The position numbers and the translations under genes are program-made. From Catenulispora sp. GP43 (GTDB lineage Bacteria; Actinomycetota; Actinomycetes; Streptomycetales; Catenulisporaceae): 64,000 nt of DNA. The notes beneath the pieces are model-generated. The model made no database searches and was not told the DNA's origin. It saw only the letters and a list, made by a program, of their open reading frames with translations. The stretch covers positions 354,096 through 418,095 of the forward strand of contig NZ_JBGCCT010000006.1 in the NCBI RefSeq assembly GCF_041260665.1. The letters run 5' to 3'. Positions 26,251-53,069 of the stretch are shown here, piece by piece; positions within the stretch are counted from its first letter, which is position 1; every line of letters starts with the position of its first letter.

Positions 26251-27825
26251 ATGGAATTCCCGACAGAACAAACCCTTCCGGCCCGCTTCCAGCGCGGCCT
26301 GGCCCTGGCCCCGGAGCGGACGGCGCTGCGCCACGGAGACCAGGCCTGGACCTACCGGCAGCTGCATGAACGAGCTCTGATATGGGCCGGCGCGCTGGCG
26401 GCCGCGGAGGCGAAGGCGGTGGGCGTCCTGGCGGCCAAGGGCCCCGAGGCCTACACCGGGATCCTCGCCGCGCTCTACGCCGGCGCCACGGTGGTGCCCC
26501 TGCGCCCGGACTTCCCGGCCGCCCGGCTGGCCCAGATGGCCGAGGCCGCGCAGGCCGACGTCGTGATCGCCGACGCGGGCGCGCTGCCGGTCCTGGAACA
26601 GGTCTGCGGCGGTCAGGGCCGGGCGGCGCTCGTGGTCGGTCCGGACGACGCGGCGACCCCGGTCGACGGCCTGCCCTTCGCCACGCTGAAGGCGGACCCG
26701 GCCGCGGCCCTCGCCGAGCCACGGCCGGTGGCCGCCGAGGACTTGGCTTACATCCTGTTCACCTCTGGATCGACGGGCCGGCCCAAGGGGGTGCGGCTGA
26801 CGCACCGAGGCTTCGCGCACTACTTCTCACTGCTGGACGCGCGCTACGACTTCGCCCCGACCGACGTCTTCTCCCAGGTCTTCGACCTGAACTTCGACTG
26901 CTCGGTGTTCGACCTCTTCTGTGCCTGGGGCGCGGGCGCGGAGTTCACGACCGTGCCGCCGCAGGCCTTCCGCGCGCTGCCGGAGTTCCTGGCTGAGCGC
27001 GGCGTGACCGTCTGGTTCTCCACCCCCAGCGCCATCGACCTGGTGCGCCGCACCGGCGGCCTGGCCCCCGGCGCCATGCCCGGACTGCGCTGGAGCTTCT
27101 TCGCCGGGGAGGCGCTCACGTGCCGGGACGTCGAGGACTGGCGCCGGGCCGCACCGGCGGCGACCGTGGAGAACCTGTACGGCCCGACCGAGCTCACGGT
27201 GACCGTCTCGGCCTACCGCTGGTCCGACACCCGGACGCCGCGCGTGGCGGTCAACGGCGTGGTCCCGATCGGCGCCGTGCACGCCGGCCACGACGTCCTC
27301 CTGCTCGACGCCGACGGCAACCCGGCCGCCGAGGAAGGAGAGCTCTGCATCGCCGGTCCCCAGATGACCACCGGGTACCTGGACCCCGCCGACGGCCCCG
27401 GCCGGTTCCTGGAACGCAATGGCCTGCGTTACTACCGCACCGGCGACCGCGCGCGCCGCATCGGCCCCGGCGGCGAGGCTGTTACTACGGGTACTGATCT
27501 GGCGTACCTGGGCCGCCTGGACTCCCAGATCCAGGTGCAGGGCTGGCGGATCGAGCCGGCCGAGGTCGAGCACGCGCTGCGGGCCTGCGGGGTCCAGGAC
27601 GCCGTCGTCGTGGGCGCCCCGACGGACGGCGGCGTCGTGCTCGTGGCCTACTACACCGGCGAGCCGCATTCGGCGGTCGAGCTGGTCCGCGGGCTGCGCG
27701 AGCAACTGCCGATCGGTGCGATCCCGCGCCGGTTCACGCGGATCGAGCAGTTCCCGTTGTCGCCCAACCGGAAGGTGGACCGCGGGGCGCTCACCGCCCT
27801 GGCCGCCGCCGAGCGCGATCTCTGA
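26251..27825 (+). CDS. free-standing adenylation enzyme (amino-acid type)
   Basis: A 524-residue AMP-forming ligase of the NRPS A-domain kind without a carrier domain. Motifs: A3 YILFTSGSTGRPKGV, A4 FDCSVFDLF, A5 ENLYGPTE, A7 YYRTGDRAR, A8 GRLDSQIQVQGWRIE and the terminal A10 Lys in SPNRKVDRGAL. The A4 Asp, which in amino-acid-activating domains binds the substrate amino group, is kept, so an amino acid (alpha or beta) is the likelier substrate than a plain fatty acid. Start is ATG 26251 with GGAGG five bases upstream; ATG 26212 lacks one. It should load the divergent ACP. Substrate cannot be read off with confidence. Confidence 0.85.
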   Translation: MEFPTEQTLPARFQRGLALAPERTALRHGDQAWTYRQLHERALIWAGALAAAEAKAVGVLAAKGPEAYTGILAALYAGATVVPLRPDFPAARLAQMAEAAQADVVIADAGALPVLEQVCGGQGRAALVVGPDDAATPVDGLPFATLKADPAAALAEPRPVAAEDLAYILFTSGSTGRPKGVRLTHRGFAHYFSLLDARYDFAPTDVFSQVFDLNFDCSVFDLFCAWGAGAEFTTVPPQAFRALPEFLAERGVTVWFSTPSAIDLVRRTGGLAPGAMPGLRWSFFAGEALTCRDVEDWRRAAPAATVENLYGPTELTVTVSAYRWSDTRTPRVAVNGVVPIGAVHAGHDVLLLDADGNPAAEEGELCIAGPQMTTGYLDPADGPGRFLERNGLRYYRTGDRARRIGPGGEAVTTGTDLAYLGRLDSQIQVQGWRIEPAEVEHALRACGVQDAVVVGAPTDGGVVLVAYYTGEPHSAVELVRGLREQLPIGAIPRRFTRIEQFPLSPNRKVDRGALTALAAAERDL

Positions 27826-27844
27826 TCAGGAGACAAGCACAAGC

Positions 27845-27929
27845 CACCAACAAGCCCGGAGCACCAAGAAGCTCGGAGCACCAACAAGCCTGAAGCACCA
27901 ACAAGCCTGAAGCACCAACAAGCCCGGAG
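27845..27929. repeat. 17-bp tandem repeat, five units
   Basis: Unit caccaacaagcccggag; units at 27845, 27862, 27879, 27896 and 27913, differing at one to three bases. No spacers, so not CRISPR. The last unit forms part of the terminator stem. Confidence 0.9.
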
Positions 27930-27967
27930 CGCCGTGTCGACCCAAGGCCGACACCGTGCTCCGGGCT
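27921..27967. terminator. bidirectional terminator between adenylation and ABC genes
   Basis: AGCCCGGAGCGCCGTGTCG (27921-27939) pairs with CGACACCGTGCTCCGGGCT (27949-27967), two mismatches in 19. Sits between convergent genes. Confidence 0.75.
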
Positions 27968-28035
27968 GTCCGCGCCCGTGCGATAGTCGCGACGTCAGGC
28001 CCGAAGCTGATCGCCGCGAACCGTCGCGACCCGTA

Positions 28036-29400
28036 TCAGCGCCCTGCCGCGAGAGCGTCGAGCGCGGGCTCGCGCAGTGCCTTGCGCGTGGCGCCCCCGT
28101 TCGCCGCGAACGTCAGGACGATGACCGTGGCCACCACTCCCAGATAGATGGCGGGCCCGATGTGCGGCACCACCTTGTCCGCCCGGGCGATGCTGAACGG
28201 CACCACCGAGGCCAGCGCCGCCACGGTCCCGGCCAGCAGGCCGGTGATCACCGTGATCACGCTCTCCAGCCGGACCATCCGCCGGACCTGCCCCGGCGTG
28301 CTGCCGACCAGCCGCTGCTGGCCGAACTCGCGCCGGCGGTAGACCGTCGAGGTGACCGCGAGGTTGATCAGCACCACCGCGGCGAAGACCGCGATCGTGG
28401 CGACGATGACGAAGTTCAGCGTCTCCACGTTCTTCGTGTCCTGGGTCCGCACCTCCCGGCCGGAGGACACCGCGTCGTTCTCGATGACCTGCATGTACAG
28501 CGAGCCGGTGGCCATCCCGACGAACAGGATGATCGGCATCAGCACCCCGGCCATCCGGTTCGAGCGCTGCCGCATGTTCAGGTCGGCCAGGTAGCCCGGG
28601 GCCCCGCCGAAGCCCCGGATCAGGCCGCCGACCAGCAGCCGGACCAGGCGCAGCAGCAGCGGGGACAACAGTGCCAGGCCGATGGAGACGTGGATGCACG
28701 CCTCGCCGGCCAGCGACATCGTCAGGTATCCCTTGTGCTTGAGCGCGGTGGAGACCAGGACGCCGCAGTCGCTGCCGAGCAGCAGGAAGAAGATGCCGAA
28801 GGCGATCCGCTTCTTGCTCATCTTCGAGGTCTCGACCGCGCCGGCGACCAGGGCCTCCCGCGTGCTGACGGTGGCGGCCCGGCGGCCGGTGATGTAGGCG
28901 GCGACGGCGGCGGCCAGGAACGTGTCGCCCAGGCCGATGCTCAGCGCCATCGGCCCGAAGTGGTAGGCGATGCCGTGCGTCACCTGGTGGGTGGAGGCCA
29001 GGGTGGCGACCACGGCGCGCCCGGCGAAGAAGCCGGCGGGCAGCGCCAGGACCGCGCCCAGCAGCGCGACCACCGCGGTCTCGCCCATGATCATGCGGGT
29101 GATCTGGCCGGGGACCGCGCCGGCCGACTTCAGCAGGCCGATCTCGGTGCCGCGCTGGCGCACCACGAGGTTCAGGGTGGCCGCGATCCCGAAGGCCACG
29201 ATCAGCACCCCCCAGCCGTCCACCACGAAGCACATCGTGGTCAGGGTCTTCTTGTCCTGCTTGGAGACCCCGGCGGCGGCGCCGGTGTCGAACAGCGAGG
29301 AGAAGGCCATGAGGATGCCGGCGCCGAGGAAGACGTTGATGAACGTCGCGGCGAAGGAGCCCTTGCGCGAGCGCAGCGAGCTCAGAGCGAGGCGGAACAC
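28036..29400 (-). CDS. ABC transporter permease, FtsX family
   Basis: A 454-residue membrane protein with two FtsX-type halves, each ending in a long loop and three or four helices. Seen are the family hallmarks GTEIGLLKSAGAVPGQITRM in the first half and RREFGQQRLVGSTPGQVRRM in the second. It is the membrane part of a drug- or lipid-exporting ABC system. GTG start at 29400, three bases from the TGA of the ATPase gene, so the two are translationally coupled. Placed in the PKS locus, export of the product or self-protection is the natural guess. Confidence 0.88.
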   Translation of the reverse strand: MFRLALSSLRSRKGSFAATFINVFLGAGILMAFSSLFDTGAAAGVSKQDKKTLTTMCFVVDGWGVLIVAFGIAATLNLVVRQRGTEIGLLKSAGAVPGQITRMIMGETAVVALLGAVLALPAGFFAGRAVVATLASTHQVTHGIAYHFGPMALSIGLGDTFLAAAVAAYITGRRAATVSTREALVAGAVETSKMSKKRIAFGIFFLLLGSDCGVLVSTALKHKGYLTMSLAGEACIHVSIGLALLSPLLLRLVRLLVGGLIRGFGGAPGYLADLNMRQRSNRMAGVLMPIILFVGMATGSLYMQVIENDAVSSGREVRTQDTKNVETLNFVIVATIAVFAAVVLINLAVTSTVYRRREFGQQRLVGSTPGQVRRMVRLESVITVITGLLAGTVAALASVVPFSIARADKVVPHIGPAIYLGVVATVIVLTFAANGGATRKALREPALDALAAGR

Positions 29401-29403
29401 TGG

Positions 29404-30189
29404 TCAGGACTCCGATCCGGCGTGACGGCGGGTGACTTCCTCGCCGAGGCGGGCCATCTCCTCGGCCACCGAGGCCGGGTTCGGGTGCGCCATCTCGTCC
29501 ACGATCTGCCCGTCGACCAGGAAGAGCACCAGGTCGGCGTGCGAGGCGGCGATCGGGTCGTGGGTCACCATGATCACCGTCTGCCCGAACTCGCGCACGG
29601 CCTGGTCGAACAGGTTCAGCACCTCGCCGGCCCGGTGGGTGTCCAGCGCGCCGGTCGGCTCGTCGGCGAACAGGATCTTGGGGTTGGCGACCAGCGCCCG
29701 GGCGATCGCCACCCGCTGCTGCTCACCGCCGGACAGCTGGGCCGGCCGGTGGCCGAGCCGGCCGGACAGGCCCACCCGCGAGACCACGGCGGCCATCCGG
29801 GCCTTGTCCACGCGCTTGCCCTCCAGCCGCGCCGGCAGGGTGATGTTCTGCTGCACCGTGAGGGAGGGCAGCAGATTGAACTGCTGGAACACGAAGCCGA
29901 TCCGGCCGCGGCGGAACTTGGTCAGCTCGGTCTCGTCGCCGAACGCCATCGGCTGCCCGGCGATGCTCACCTGGCCGCTGGTCGGCTGGTCCAGCCCGGA
30001 GGCGCACTGCAGCAGCGTGCTCTTGCCCGAGCCCGAGGGGCCCATGATCGCGGTGAACGTGCCCGCGGCCAGGGACAGGTTCACGTTCTTCAAAGCGGTG
30101 ACCGGCACTCCGGTCTTGTCGTAGACCTTGCTCACCGAGACCAGCCGGAGCACGTCGTCCTGCCGGACCTGGGTGTTTCCTCGAATCAT
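29404..30189 (-). CDS. ABC transporter ATP-binding protein (MacB/LolD type)
   Basis: A 261-residue ATPase with Walker A GPSGSGKST, Q-loop FVFQQFNLLPSL, signature LSGGEQQR, Walker B KILFADEPTGALD and the switch His in MVTHD. It pairs with the FtsX-type permease directly downstream. Start is ATG 30189 behind AGGAGGAGAG. The promoter lies in the 300-bp region shared with the divergent thioesterase gene. Confidence 0.93.
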   Translation of the reverse strand: MIRGNTQVRQDDVLRLVSVSKVYDKTGVPVTALKNVNLSLAAGTFTAIMGPSGSGKSTLLQCASGLDQPTSGQVSIAGQPMAFGDETELTKFRRGRIGFVFQQFNLLPSLTVQQNITLPARLEGKRVDKARMAAVVSRVGLSGRLGHRPAQLSGGEQQRVAIARALVANPKILFADEPTGALDTHRAGEVLNLFDQAVREFGQTVIMVTHDPIAASHADLVLFLVDGQIVDEMAHPNPASVAEEMARLGEEVTRRHAGSES

Positions 30190-30492
30190 TTTCTGCTCTC
30201 TCCTCCTGGCGATGCCCTTCCTGCCATATGAGGATCCTGCGGAGCCCGCCGGGAGTCAGGGGTGGAAACACCCCGGCGATGGTAGGCATAACTCCACCAT
30301 TTCGGACTGGATCGGTGACCGAAGGGTCGGCGACCTGCACGACAGGGCCCTGATCCGCGGTCCGGCCGCCGGCGGCGTGAGCCGGCGGTGATCTGCCGGC
30401 AACAAGCGTGTGCTCCGTGCCGACACCCCTGGTGGAGGCGGGATTCGATAGGGGTTGAAGGGCCCGGGCCCGGCTGCGACATTCGAGACACT
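30190..30492. other. divergent promoter region of ABC exporter and thioesterase genes
   Basis: Holds the inverted repeat GGGGTG-GAAA-CACCCC at 30259-30274, a possible operator nearer the ABC side, and the ATAGGGGTT motif at 30448-30456 nearer the thioesterase side. No gene seen. Confidence 0.5.
30448..30456 (+). promoter_or_regulatory. shared motif ATAGGGGTT, copy 3
   Basis: Nine bases in common with the two 12-mers at 25664 and 26218, 36 bp before the thioesterase start and pointing to it. Confidence 0.4.
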
Positions 30493-31371
30493 ATGACGAC
30501 GACCACTCAGACGACGAGTACTCAGACGACGAACGCTCAGTCGGCGAACGCTCAGTCGGCGAACGCTCAGAGCCAGGGCCAGAGCCAGAGCCAGGGCCAG
30601 AACCGGGCCCGCGCCGCCACCGGCGACTGGATCCGCCGCTTCCAGCCCGCCGAGGACGCCGCCGTGCGCCTGCTGTGCCTGCCGCACGCCGGCGGCGCCG
30701 CGACGTACTACTTCCCCGTCGCCAGGGCGCTGGCCCCCGAGGTCGACGTGCTGGCCGTGCAGTACCCGGGCCGGCAGGACCGGCGCACCGAACCGGTGAT
30801 CGACGACATCCGCGCCCTGGCCGACCTGGTCACCGCCGAGCTGCTGCCGTGGTGCGACCGGCCGGTGGCGCTGTTCGGCCACAGCATGGGCGCCATGGTC
30901 GGCTACGAAGTGGCCCGGCGCCTGGAGGCCCAGGGCATCACGCCGCTCGGGCTGTTCGCCTCCGGCCGGCGGGCCCCCTCCACCGTGCGCGAGGAATCGG
31001 TGCACCGCCGCGACGACCAGGGCATCATCAAGGCCCTGAAGGAGCTCAGCGGCACCGGGGACGAGGTCCTCGAGGACGAGGACCTGCTGCCCATGGTCAT
31101 CACCGCGGTGCGCGGGGACTACAAGGCGGTGGAGACCTACCAGGCCGACGACGGCCCGGTGCTCGGCTGCCCGATCCACGTGCTCACCGGCGACAGCGAC
31201 GACATGACCACCGCGGAGGAGGCCCAGGCCTGGGAGCGGCACACCACGGGGGAGTGCCGTGTCGAGCAGTTCCCCGGCGGTCACTTCTTCCTCAGCGAGC
31301 AGGCGCCCAGCGTGATCGCGTCGGTGCGCGCCGGGCTGCGCGCGTGGGCGGCCGGGGCGCAGCACCCCTAG
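30493..31371 (+). CDS. type II thioesterase
   Basis: A 292-residue discrete thioesterase, which clears stalled or wrong acyl groups from carrier proteins. Core motifs: LCLPHAGGAATYYFP, VQYPGRQDRR, the nucleophile elbow GHSMGAMVGYE (Ser131), the acid-bearing HVLTGDSDDM and the catalytic His in FPGGHFFLSE. The N-terminal ~45 residues are an unusual Thr/Gln/Ser/Asn tract with NAQSA repeats (15-bp DNA unit around 30529-30570), not part of the fold. Start is ATG 30493 with only a weak GAG upstream. Confidence 0.92.
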   Translation: MTTTTQTTSTQTTNAQSANAQSANAQSQGQSQSQGQNRARAATGDWIRRFQPAEDAAVRLLCLPHAGGAATYYFPVARALAPEVDVLAVQYPGRQDRRTEPVIDDIRALADLVTAELLPWCDRPVALFGHSMGAMVGYEVARRLEAQGITPLGLFASGRRAPSTVREESVHRRDDQGIIKALKELSGTGDEVLEDEDLLPMVITAVRGDYKAVETYQADDGPVLGCPIHVLTGDSDDMTTAEEAQAWERHTTGECRVEQFPGGHFFLSEQAPSVIASVRAGLRAWAAGAQHP

Positions 31372-31468
31372 AAGGCACCGGGGGCCCGCACCCCGCCGAC
31401 CGCCGAGGCGACGACGGCGGCTCGCGGGGCTGCGTGCGGACCACCGCGGACCCCTAGCCCGACGACGA

Positions 31469-31501
31469 GTCGGCCCGGCCCGAGCGGCCGGGCCGACTTT
31501 T
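31469..31501 (+). terminator. rho-independent terminator after the thioesterase gene
   Basis: GTCGGCCCGGCC (31469-31480) pairs perfectly with GGCCGGGCCGAC (31486-31497), loop CGAGC, followed by TTTT. It implies that the PKS operon has its own promoter between 31502 and 31700. Confidence 0.85.
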
Positions 31502-31612
31502 CCGTGTTCACTGCTGCCTTCCGCGTCATTCCCGCGGCATTTCCGTAGAGGTTTTCCCGCGCCGCGCCGTTCCCGGCGGCGCGCCTGTTCTCAGGGGCCT
31601 GCCAGGGCCTTC

Positions 31613-31619
31613 TAGGGGT
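31613..31619 (+). promoter_or_regulatory. shared motif core TAGGGGT, copy 4
   Basis: Core of the motif seen at 25664, 26218 and 30448, about 80 bp before the first PKS gene. Only seven bases match, so this copy is the weakest. Confidence 0.25.
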
Positions 31620-31699
31620 GGGGGCAGGCCTGTGAGCACTCCTAATGTGAGGCGCGTGCACCGCCTATGGCCGATCCGTGACTGAAGGGTGAGGGCAAT

Positions 31700-48465
<16,766 letters not shown>

Positions 48466-48506
48466 ACGGGTCGGCTGCCGGTCAGCGTGGACAGAAGAGG
48501 CGGAGC

Positions 48507-51500
48507 ATGGAAGACCGAAGCACGGAGCACCAGGACGCCGGCGAGAAGCTGCGTGACTACCTCAAGCGCGCGACCGCCGACCTGCAGCAGACCAGGCGGC
48601 GGCTGCGGGAGGTGGAGGCGGCCGCGGCCGAGCCGATCGCGATCGTCGGGATGGGCTGCCGCTATCCCGGCGGCGTCGCCGGGCCGCGGGACCTGTGGGA
48701 TCTGGTGGTGCGCGGGGGTGACGCGATCGGTGGCTTCCCGGACGACCGCGGCTGGAACGCCGAGGCGCTGTACGATCCCGAGCCCGGCAAGGAGGGCAAG
48801 ACCTACGTGCGCCAGGGCGGGTTCCTGCCCGGGGCCGGGGGTTTCGACGCCGAGTTCTTCGGCATCAGCCCCAACGAGGCCCGGCGCGCCGACCCGCAGC
48901 AGCGGATCCTGCTCGAAGTCTGCTGGGAGGCGATCGAGCGTGCCGGGCTGGACCCGGTCGCGCTGCACGGTAGCAACACCGGCGTCTACGCCGGCCTGAT
49001 GTACCACGACTACCTCCAGGGCAGCCCCGGCGGCAGCCTGGTCTCCGGCCAGGTCGCGTACAGCCTCGGGCTGGAGGGTCCGGCCATCTCCCTGGACACC
49101 GCCTGTTCCTCCTCGCTGGTCGCCATCCACCTGGCCTGCCAGGCGCTGCGGCGCGGCGAGGTGGAGCTGGCGCTGGCCGGCGGGGTGACCGTGATGGGCA
49201 CGCCGGAGATGTTCGTCGACTTCAGCCGGCAGCGCGGACTGGCGCCGGACGGACGGTGTAAGGCGTTCTCGGCCGACGCCGACGGCACGTCCTGGTCCGA
49301 GGGCGTCGGGGTCCTGGTGCTGGCCCGGCTCTCGGAGGCGCGCCGCCGGGGTCTGCGCGTGCACGCGGTCATCCGCGGCTCGGCGATGAACCAGGACGGC
49401 GCCAGCAACGGCATCACCGCGCCCAACGGCCCCTCGCAGGTCAGGGTGCTGAACGCGGCGCTGGCCGCGGCCGGCCTGACCCCGGCGGGGGTGGACGCCG
49501 TCGACGCGCACGGCACCGGCACCACGCTCGGCGACCCGATCGAGGCGCAGTCGCTGATCGAGGTCTACGGCCGCCGGGCCGGCGCCGAGCCGCTGCGGCT
49601 GGGCTCGGTCAAGTCCAACCTCGGGCACTCGCAGGCCGCCGCGGGCGTCGCCCAGGTGATCAAGATGGTGCTGGCGATGCAGCACGGCGTGCTGCCCAGG
49701 ACGCTGCACCTGAGCGAGCCGACGCCGCACGTGGACTGGTCCGGCGGCACGGTGCGGCTGCTCGCGGAGAACGAGGACTGGCCGGTTGTGGACCGGCCAC
49801 GCCGGGCTGCGGTGTCCTCGTTCGGGATCAGCGGGACGAACGCGCATGTGATTTTGGAGCAGGCCGAAGAGGCTGTAGGCGGCACCACGCCCGACCAACC
49901 GCATGATGCTTCGGCGAGCCCGGGCCCGAGCCCGAGCGCCAGCGCGAGCCCGAGCCCGATCTCCACCCCGATCCCGCTCGCGCTCGCCGCCAAGACCCCC
50001 GCGGCCCTGGCCAAGGCGGCCGGGCGTCTGGCCGGCCACCTGCGCACCCGTCCCGAGCTGGCGCTCGCCGACATCGGCCACTCGCTGGCCGTCAGCCGGT
50101 CCGCGTTCGAGCACCGGGCCGTGGTCGTCGGCCGCGACCGGGCGCACCTGCTGGAGTCGCTGGACGCGCTGGCCGCCGGACGCCCGCAGGACGGGACCGT
50201 CGTCGGGCAGGCGGACCTGGCCGGCAAAACAGTGTTCGTCTTCACCGGCCAGGGCTCGCAGTGGCCGGGGATGGCCGCCGATCTGCTGGACTGCTCGCCG
50301 GTCTTCGCGCGGCGCCTGCGGGAGTGCGACGAGGAGCTCGAGCCCCGGCTGGGCTGGTCGGTCGAGGCGGTGCTGCGCGGGGAGCCGGGCACGCCGTCGA
50401 TGGATCTGCTCGAAGTGGCCAATCCGGTGCTGTGGGCGGTCCAGGTCTCGCTGGCGGCCCTGTGGCGGGCGCACGGCGTCGAGCCGGATGCCGTCGCCGG
50501 GCACTGCCAGGGCGAGGTCGCCGCGGCGACGGTCGCCGGGCTGCTGTCGCTGGCCGACGGGGCCCGGGCCGCGGTGTCGCTGGGGCGGGCGAACGGGCCC
50601 GGCCTGCCGGTCCGGCCCGAGCCGGCGCCGACCGCCGCGGATCGGGCGCTGCCGATGTACTCCACCGCGCTCGGCGGCCTGCTGGACTGGTCCGAGGGCG
50701 AAACAGAGTCCGGGCCGTGGCTCGCCGCGTTGGGGCGCGGCGCGGATCCGGCGCCGTTGGTCAAGGAGCTCGCCGAGCGGGGCTTCCGGTCCTTCGTCGA
50801 GGTCAGTCCGCATCCGGTGCTGGCCTCATGGCTGCGCGAGATCTGCGGCGAGCTGGACCACGACGCCGTGGTCGTCGGCACGCTGAGCAGGGGCGGCGGC
50901 CTGGCCCGGTTCGCGTGCTCGGCGGCTGAGGCGCACGTGCGTGGCCTCGGCCCGGACTGGACCTCGTTCTTCCCGGGCGGCCGGGTGGTCGACCTGCCGA
51001 CGTATCCGTTCCAGCACAAGCATTTCTGGACGCAGCACCAGGCGCAGCCGCTCGCCGAGGCGCCGACGGGTTCCTGGCGCTACAAGGTGCGCTGGATGCC
51101 GGTGACCGAGTCGCCGGAGCCCGCTTTGTCAGGGCTCTGGCTGGTTGCCGGGGATGGCGGGGCCGACGCTGTGGTCGAGGCGCTGACCAAGCATGGCGCC
51201 GAGGTCGTTCGGCTCCCGGTGGGCGCCGACGCGGACCGGGCCGAGCTGAGTGCGACGATCACGCAGCTGCTCGGCGATGAGCAGCCTGCGGGAGTGCTCG
51301 CGCAGGTGGCCTTGAACGCGACGATCCCGGTGCTGCAAGCGGTACTGGACGCCGGGATCGGCGCGCCGTTCTGGTGCGTGACGCGGTCCGGGGTGGCTGT
51401 CGACGAGCACGAGGATGTCGATCCCGAGGCCGGTGCGTTGTGGGGTGCGGGTACGGTTCTCGGCCTTGATCTGCCGGGCGCCTGGGGCGGCATGGTGGAT

Positions 51501-53069
51501 GTGCCGACGGACTTCGGCGCCGAGTCGGGTGATCTGCTGTGCGCGGTGCTTGCCGGGCTCGATGGTGAGGACCAGATCGCGATCCGTGGTGCGCGGGCCT
51601 ACGCGCGGCGCCTGGTGCCGGATCAGATGGATCAAATGGATCCACTGGATCAGGGTACTGAGGAGTGGCGGCCGAGCGGGACGGTGCTGGTCACCGGCGG
51701 GACCGGCGCGATCGGTGCGGCGGTCGCCCGGCGGCTGGCGCGCTCCGGTGCCGAGCATCTGGTGCTGACCAGTCGGCGCGGACGTGATGCGCCCGGTGTC
51801 GCAGAGCTCGAAGCCGAGCTGTCGGCGCTCGGCACCGAGGTGATCATCGAGGCCTGCGATATCGCCGACGCTGATGAAGCCGCTGCGATGCTCGCGCGTT
51901 TGGCGCCCCAACCACCCCTGACCGCCGTCTTCCACGCCGCCGGCCAGTTCCCCGAGGCATCCTCGCCCCTGGACCTGACCGCCGAGGACTTCGCGAACGC
52001 CGTCCGTGCCAAGGTCGCAGGCGCCGACCACCTGGACCGCCTGCTCGCCGACCATCCACTGGAGGCCTTCGTCCTGTTCGCCTCCGGCGCGGCCGTCTGG
52101 GGCACCTCGGGCCGCGCCTCCTACGCGGCCGGCAACGCCTACCTCGACGCCCTGGCGCAGCGCCGCCGGGCGCGCGGAGCAGTTGCCACCTCGGTCGCGT
52201 GGGGTACCTGGGCCGGGGGCGGCATGGTCGACGCCGAGGCGGACGGCCACCTGCGGAGCATCGGCCTGGCCTCCATGGATCCCGGGCGGGCGCTCGACGA
52301 GCTGTGGCGGGCGCTGTCCCGTGACGAGAGCCACCTGGTCGTGGCGGACATCGACTGGGGCCGGTTCGCGCCGGTCTACGCCGCGGCCCGGACGAGGCCG
52401 CTGCTGCGCGACCTGCCCGCCGCCATCAGAGCCCTGACAGGAGTCGGCCCGGACGGCCTGGACGGTGCGGACGGTGCGGCTCCGGCTGCGCCGGCTGCCG
52501 GTCCGAGCCTGGCCGAGCGGCTGGCCGGCCTGTCCGGGCCGGAGCGCTCGCGGATCGTGCTGGGCGTGGTGCGCGACCAGGCGGCGCTGGTGCTCGGCCA
52601 CGACGGGGCCGGGGCGGTCGAGCCCGGCCGCAGTTTCAAGGACCTCGGCTTCGACTCGGTGTCGGCGGTGGACTTCCGCAACCGGCTCGGGGCCGCCGCC
52701 GGGTGCCGGCTGCCGGCCACCGTCGTGTTCGACCACGCGAGCCCGCGCGCGTTGGCCGAGTTCCTGGAGGGCGAGCTGGCCGATCAGGGGCCCGGCGGGG
52801 TCGCGGCGGTGACCGCCGAGCTGGACCGGCTGGAGGCGCTGGCCGCCGGGCTCAGTCCCGAGCAGGCCGAGCGGGCCCGGCTCGGGCCCCGGCTGCAGGC
52901 GCTGGCCGCCCGGCTGGCCGGCGGCGACGCCGCCGGTGCCGCGCCCGGCACCGAACCCGCCGGCCCCGGCCTGGCGCGGGTGCTCGAATCCGCGACCGCG
53001 GAAGACATGTTCAACCTGCTGGACAGAGAGCTCGGATCGAGCGGAACGGCGAGGGTTTCAGATGGCTGA
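48507..53069 (+). CDS. modular type I PKS 3: KS-degenerate AT-KR-ACP
   Basis: A 1520-residue single module. N-docking helix [21 protein letters not shown] with Cys200; AT remnant ~576-780; KR from ~1060 (Tyr1206, Trp1198 eight before it, no LDD: A type); ACP Ser1384; C-docking segment ending [14 protein letters not shown]. The AT reads GHCQGE, Cys667 replacing the catalytic Ser, and the small subdomain with the specificity motif (usually YASH or HAFH) is missing, the sequence jumping from [18 protein letters not shown] to ALPMYSTAL. It cannot load itself in the normal way. No DH. Start ATG 48507 has AGAGG upstream; GTG 48462, overlapping the PKS2 stop, is the alternative. Confidence 0.92.
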   Translation: MEDRSTEHQDAGEKLRDYLKRATADLQQTRRRLREVEAAAAEPIAIVGMGCRYPGGVAGPRDLWDLVVRGGDAIGGFPDDRGWNAEALYDPEPGKEGKTYVRQGGFLPGAGGFDAEFFGISPNEARRADPQQRILLEVCWEAIERAGLDPVALHGSNTGVYAGLMYHDYLQGSPGGSLVSGQVAYSLGLEGPAISLDTACSSSLVAIHLACQALRRGEVELALAGGVTVMGTPEMFVDFSRQRGLAPDGRCKAFSADADGTSWSEGVGVLVLARLSEARRRGLRVHAVIRGSAMNQDGASNGITAPNGPSQVRVLNAALAAAGLTPAGVDAVDAHGTGTTLGDPIEAQSLIEVYGRRAGAEPLRLGSVKSNLGHSQAAAGVAQVIKMVLAMQHGVLPRTLHLSEPTPHVDWSGGTVRLLAENEDWPVVDRPRRAAVSSFGISGTNAHVILEQAEEAVGGTTPDQPHDASASPGPSPSASASPSPISTPIPLALAAKTPAALAKAAGRLAGHLRTRPELALADIGHSLAVSRSAFEHRAVVVGRDRAHLLESLDALAAGRPQDGTVVGQADLAGKTVFVFTGQGSQWPGMAADLLDCSPVFARRLRECDEELEPRLGWSVEAVLRGEPGTPSMDLLEVANPVLWAVQVSLAALWRAHGVEPDAVAGHCQGEVAAATVAGLLSLADGARAAVSLGRANGPGLPVRPEPAPTAADRALPMYSTALGGLLDWSEGETESGPWLAALGRGADPAPLVKELAERGFRSFVEVSPHPVLASWLREICGELDHDAVVVGTLSRGGGLARFACSAAEAHVRGLGPDWTSFFPGGRVVDLPTYPFQHKHFWTQHQAQPLAEAPTGSWRYKVRWMPVTESPEPALSGLWLVAGDGGADAVVEALTKHGAEVVRLPVGADADRAELSATITQLLGDEQPAGVLAQVALNATIPVLQAVLDAGIGAPFWCVTRSGVAVDEHEDVDPEAGALWGAGTVLGLDLPGAWGGMVDVPTDFGAESGDLLCAVLAGLDGEDQIAIRGARAYARRLVPDQMDQMDPLDQGTEEWRPSGTVLVTGGTGAIGAAVARRLARSGAEHLVLTSRRGRDAPGVAELEAELSALGTEVIIEACDIADADEAAAMLARLAPQPPLTAVFHAAGQFPEASSPLDLTAEDFANAVRAKVAGADHLDRLLADHPLEAFVLFASGAAVWGTSGRASYAAGNAYLDALAQRRRARGAVATSVAWGTWAGGGMVDAEADGHLRSIGLASMDPGRALDELWRALSRDESHLVVADIDWGRFAPVYAAARTRPLLRDLPAAIRALTGVGPDGLDGADGAAPAAPAAGPSLAERLAGLSGPERSRIVLGVVRDQAALVLGHDGAGAVEPGRSFKDLGFDSVSAVDFRNRLGAAAGCRLPATVVFDHASPRALAEFLEGELADQGPGGVAAVTAELDRLEALAAGLSPEQAERARLGPRLQALAARLAGGDAAGAAPGTEPAGPGLARVLESATAEDMFNLLDRELGSSGTARVSDG

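Noticed and set aside
27845..27929. CRISPR array
   Set aside because: Units are directly adjacent without spacers and no cas genes are present.
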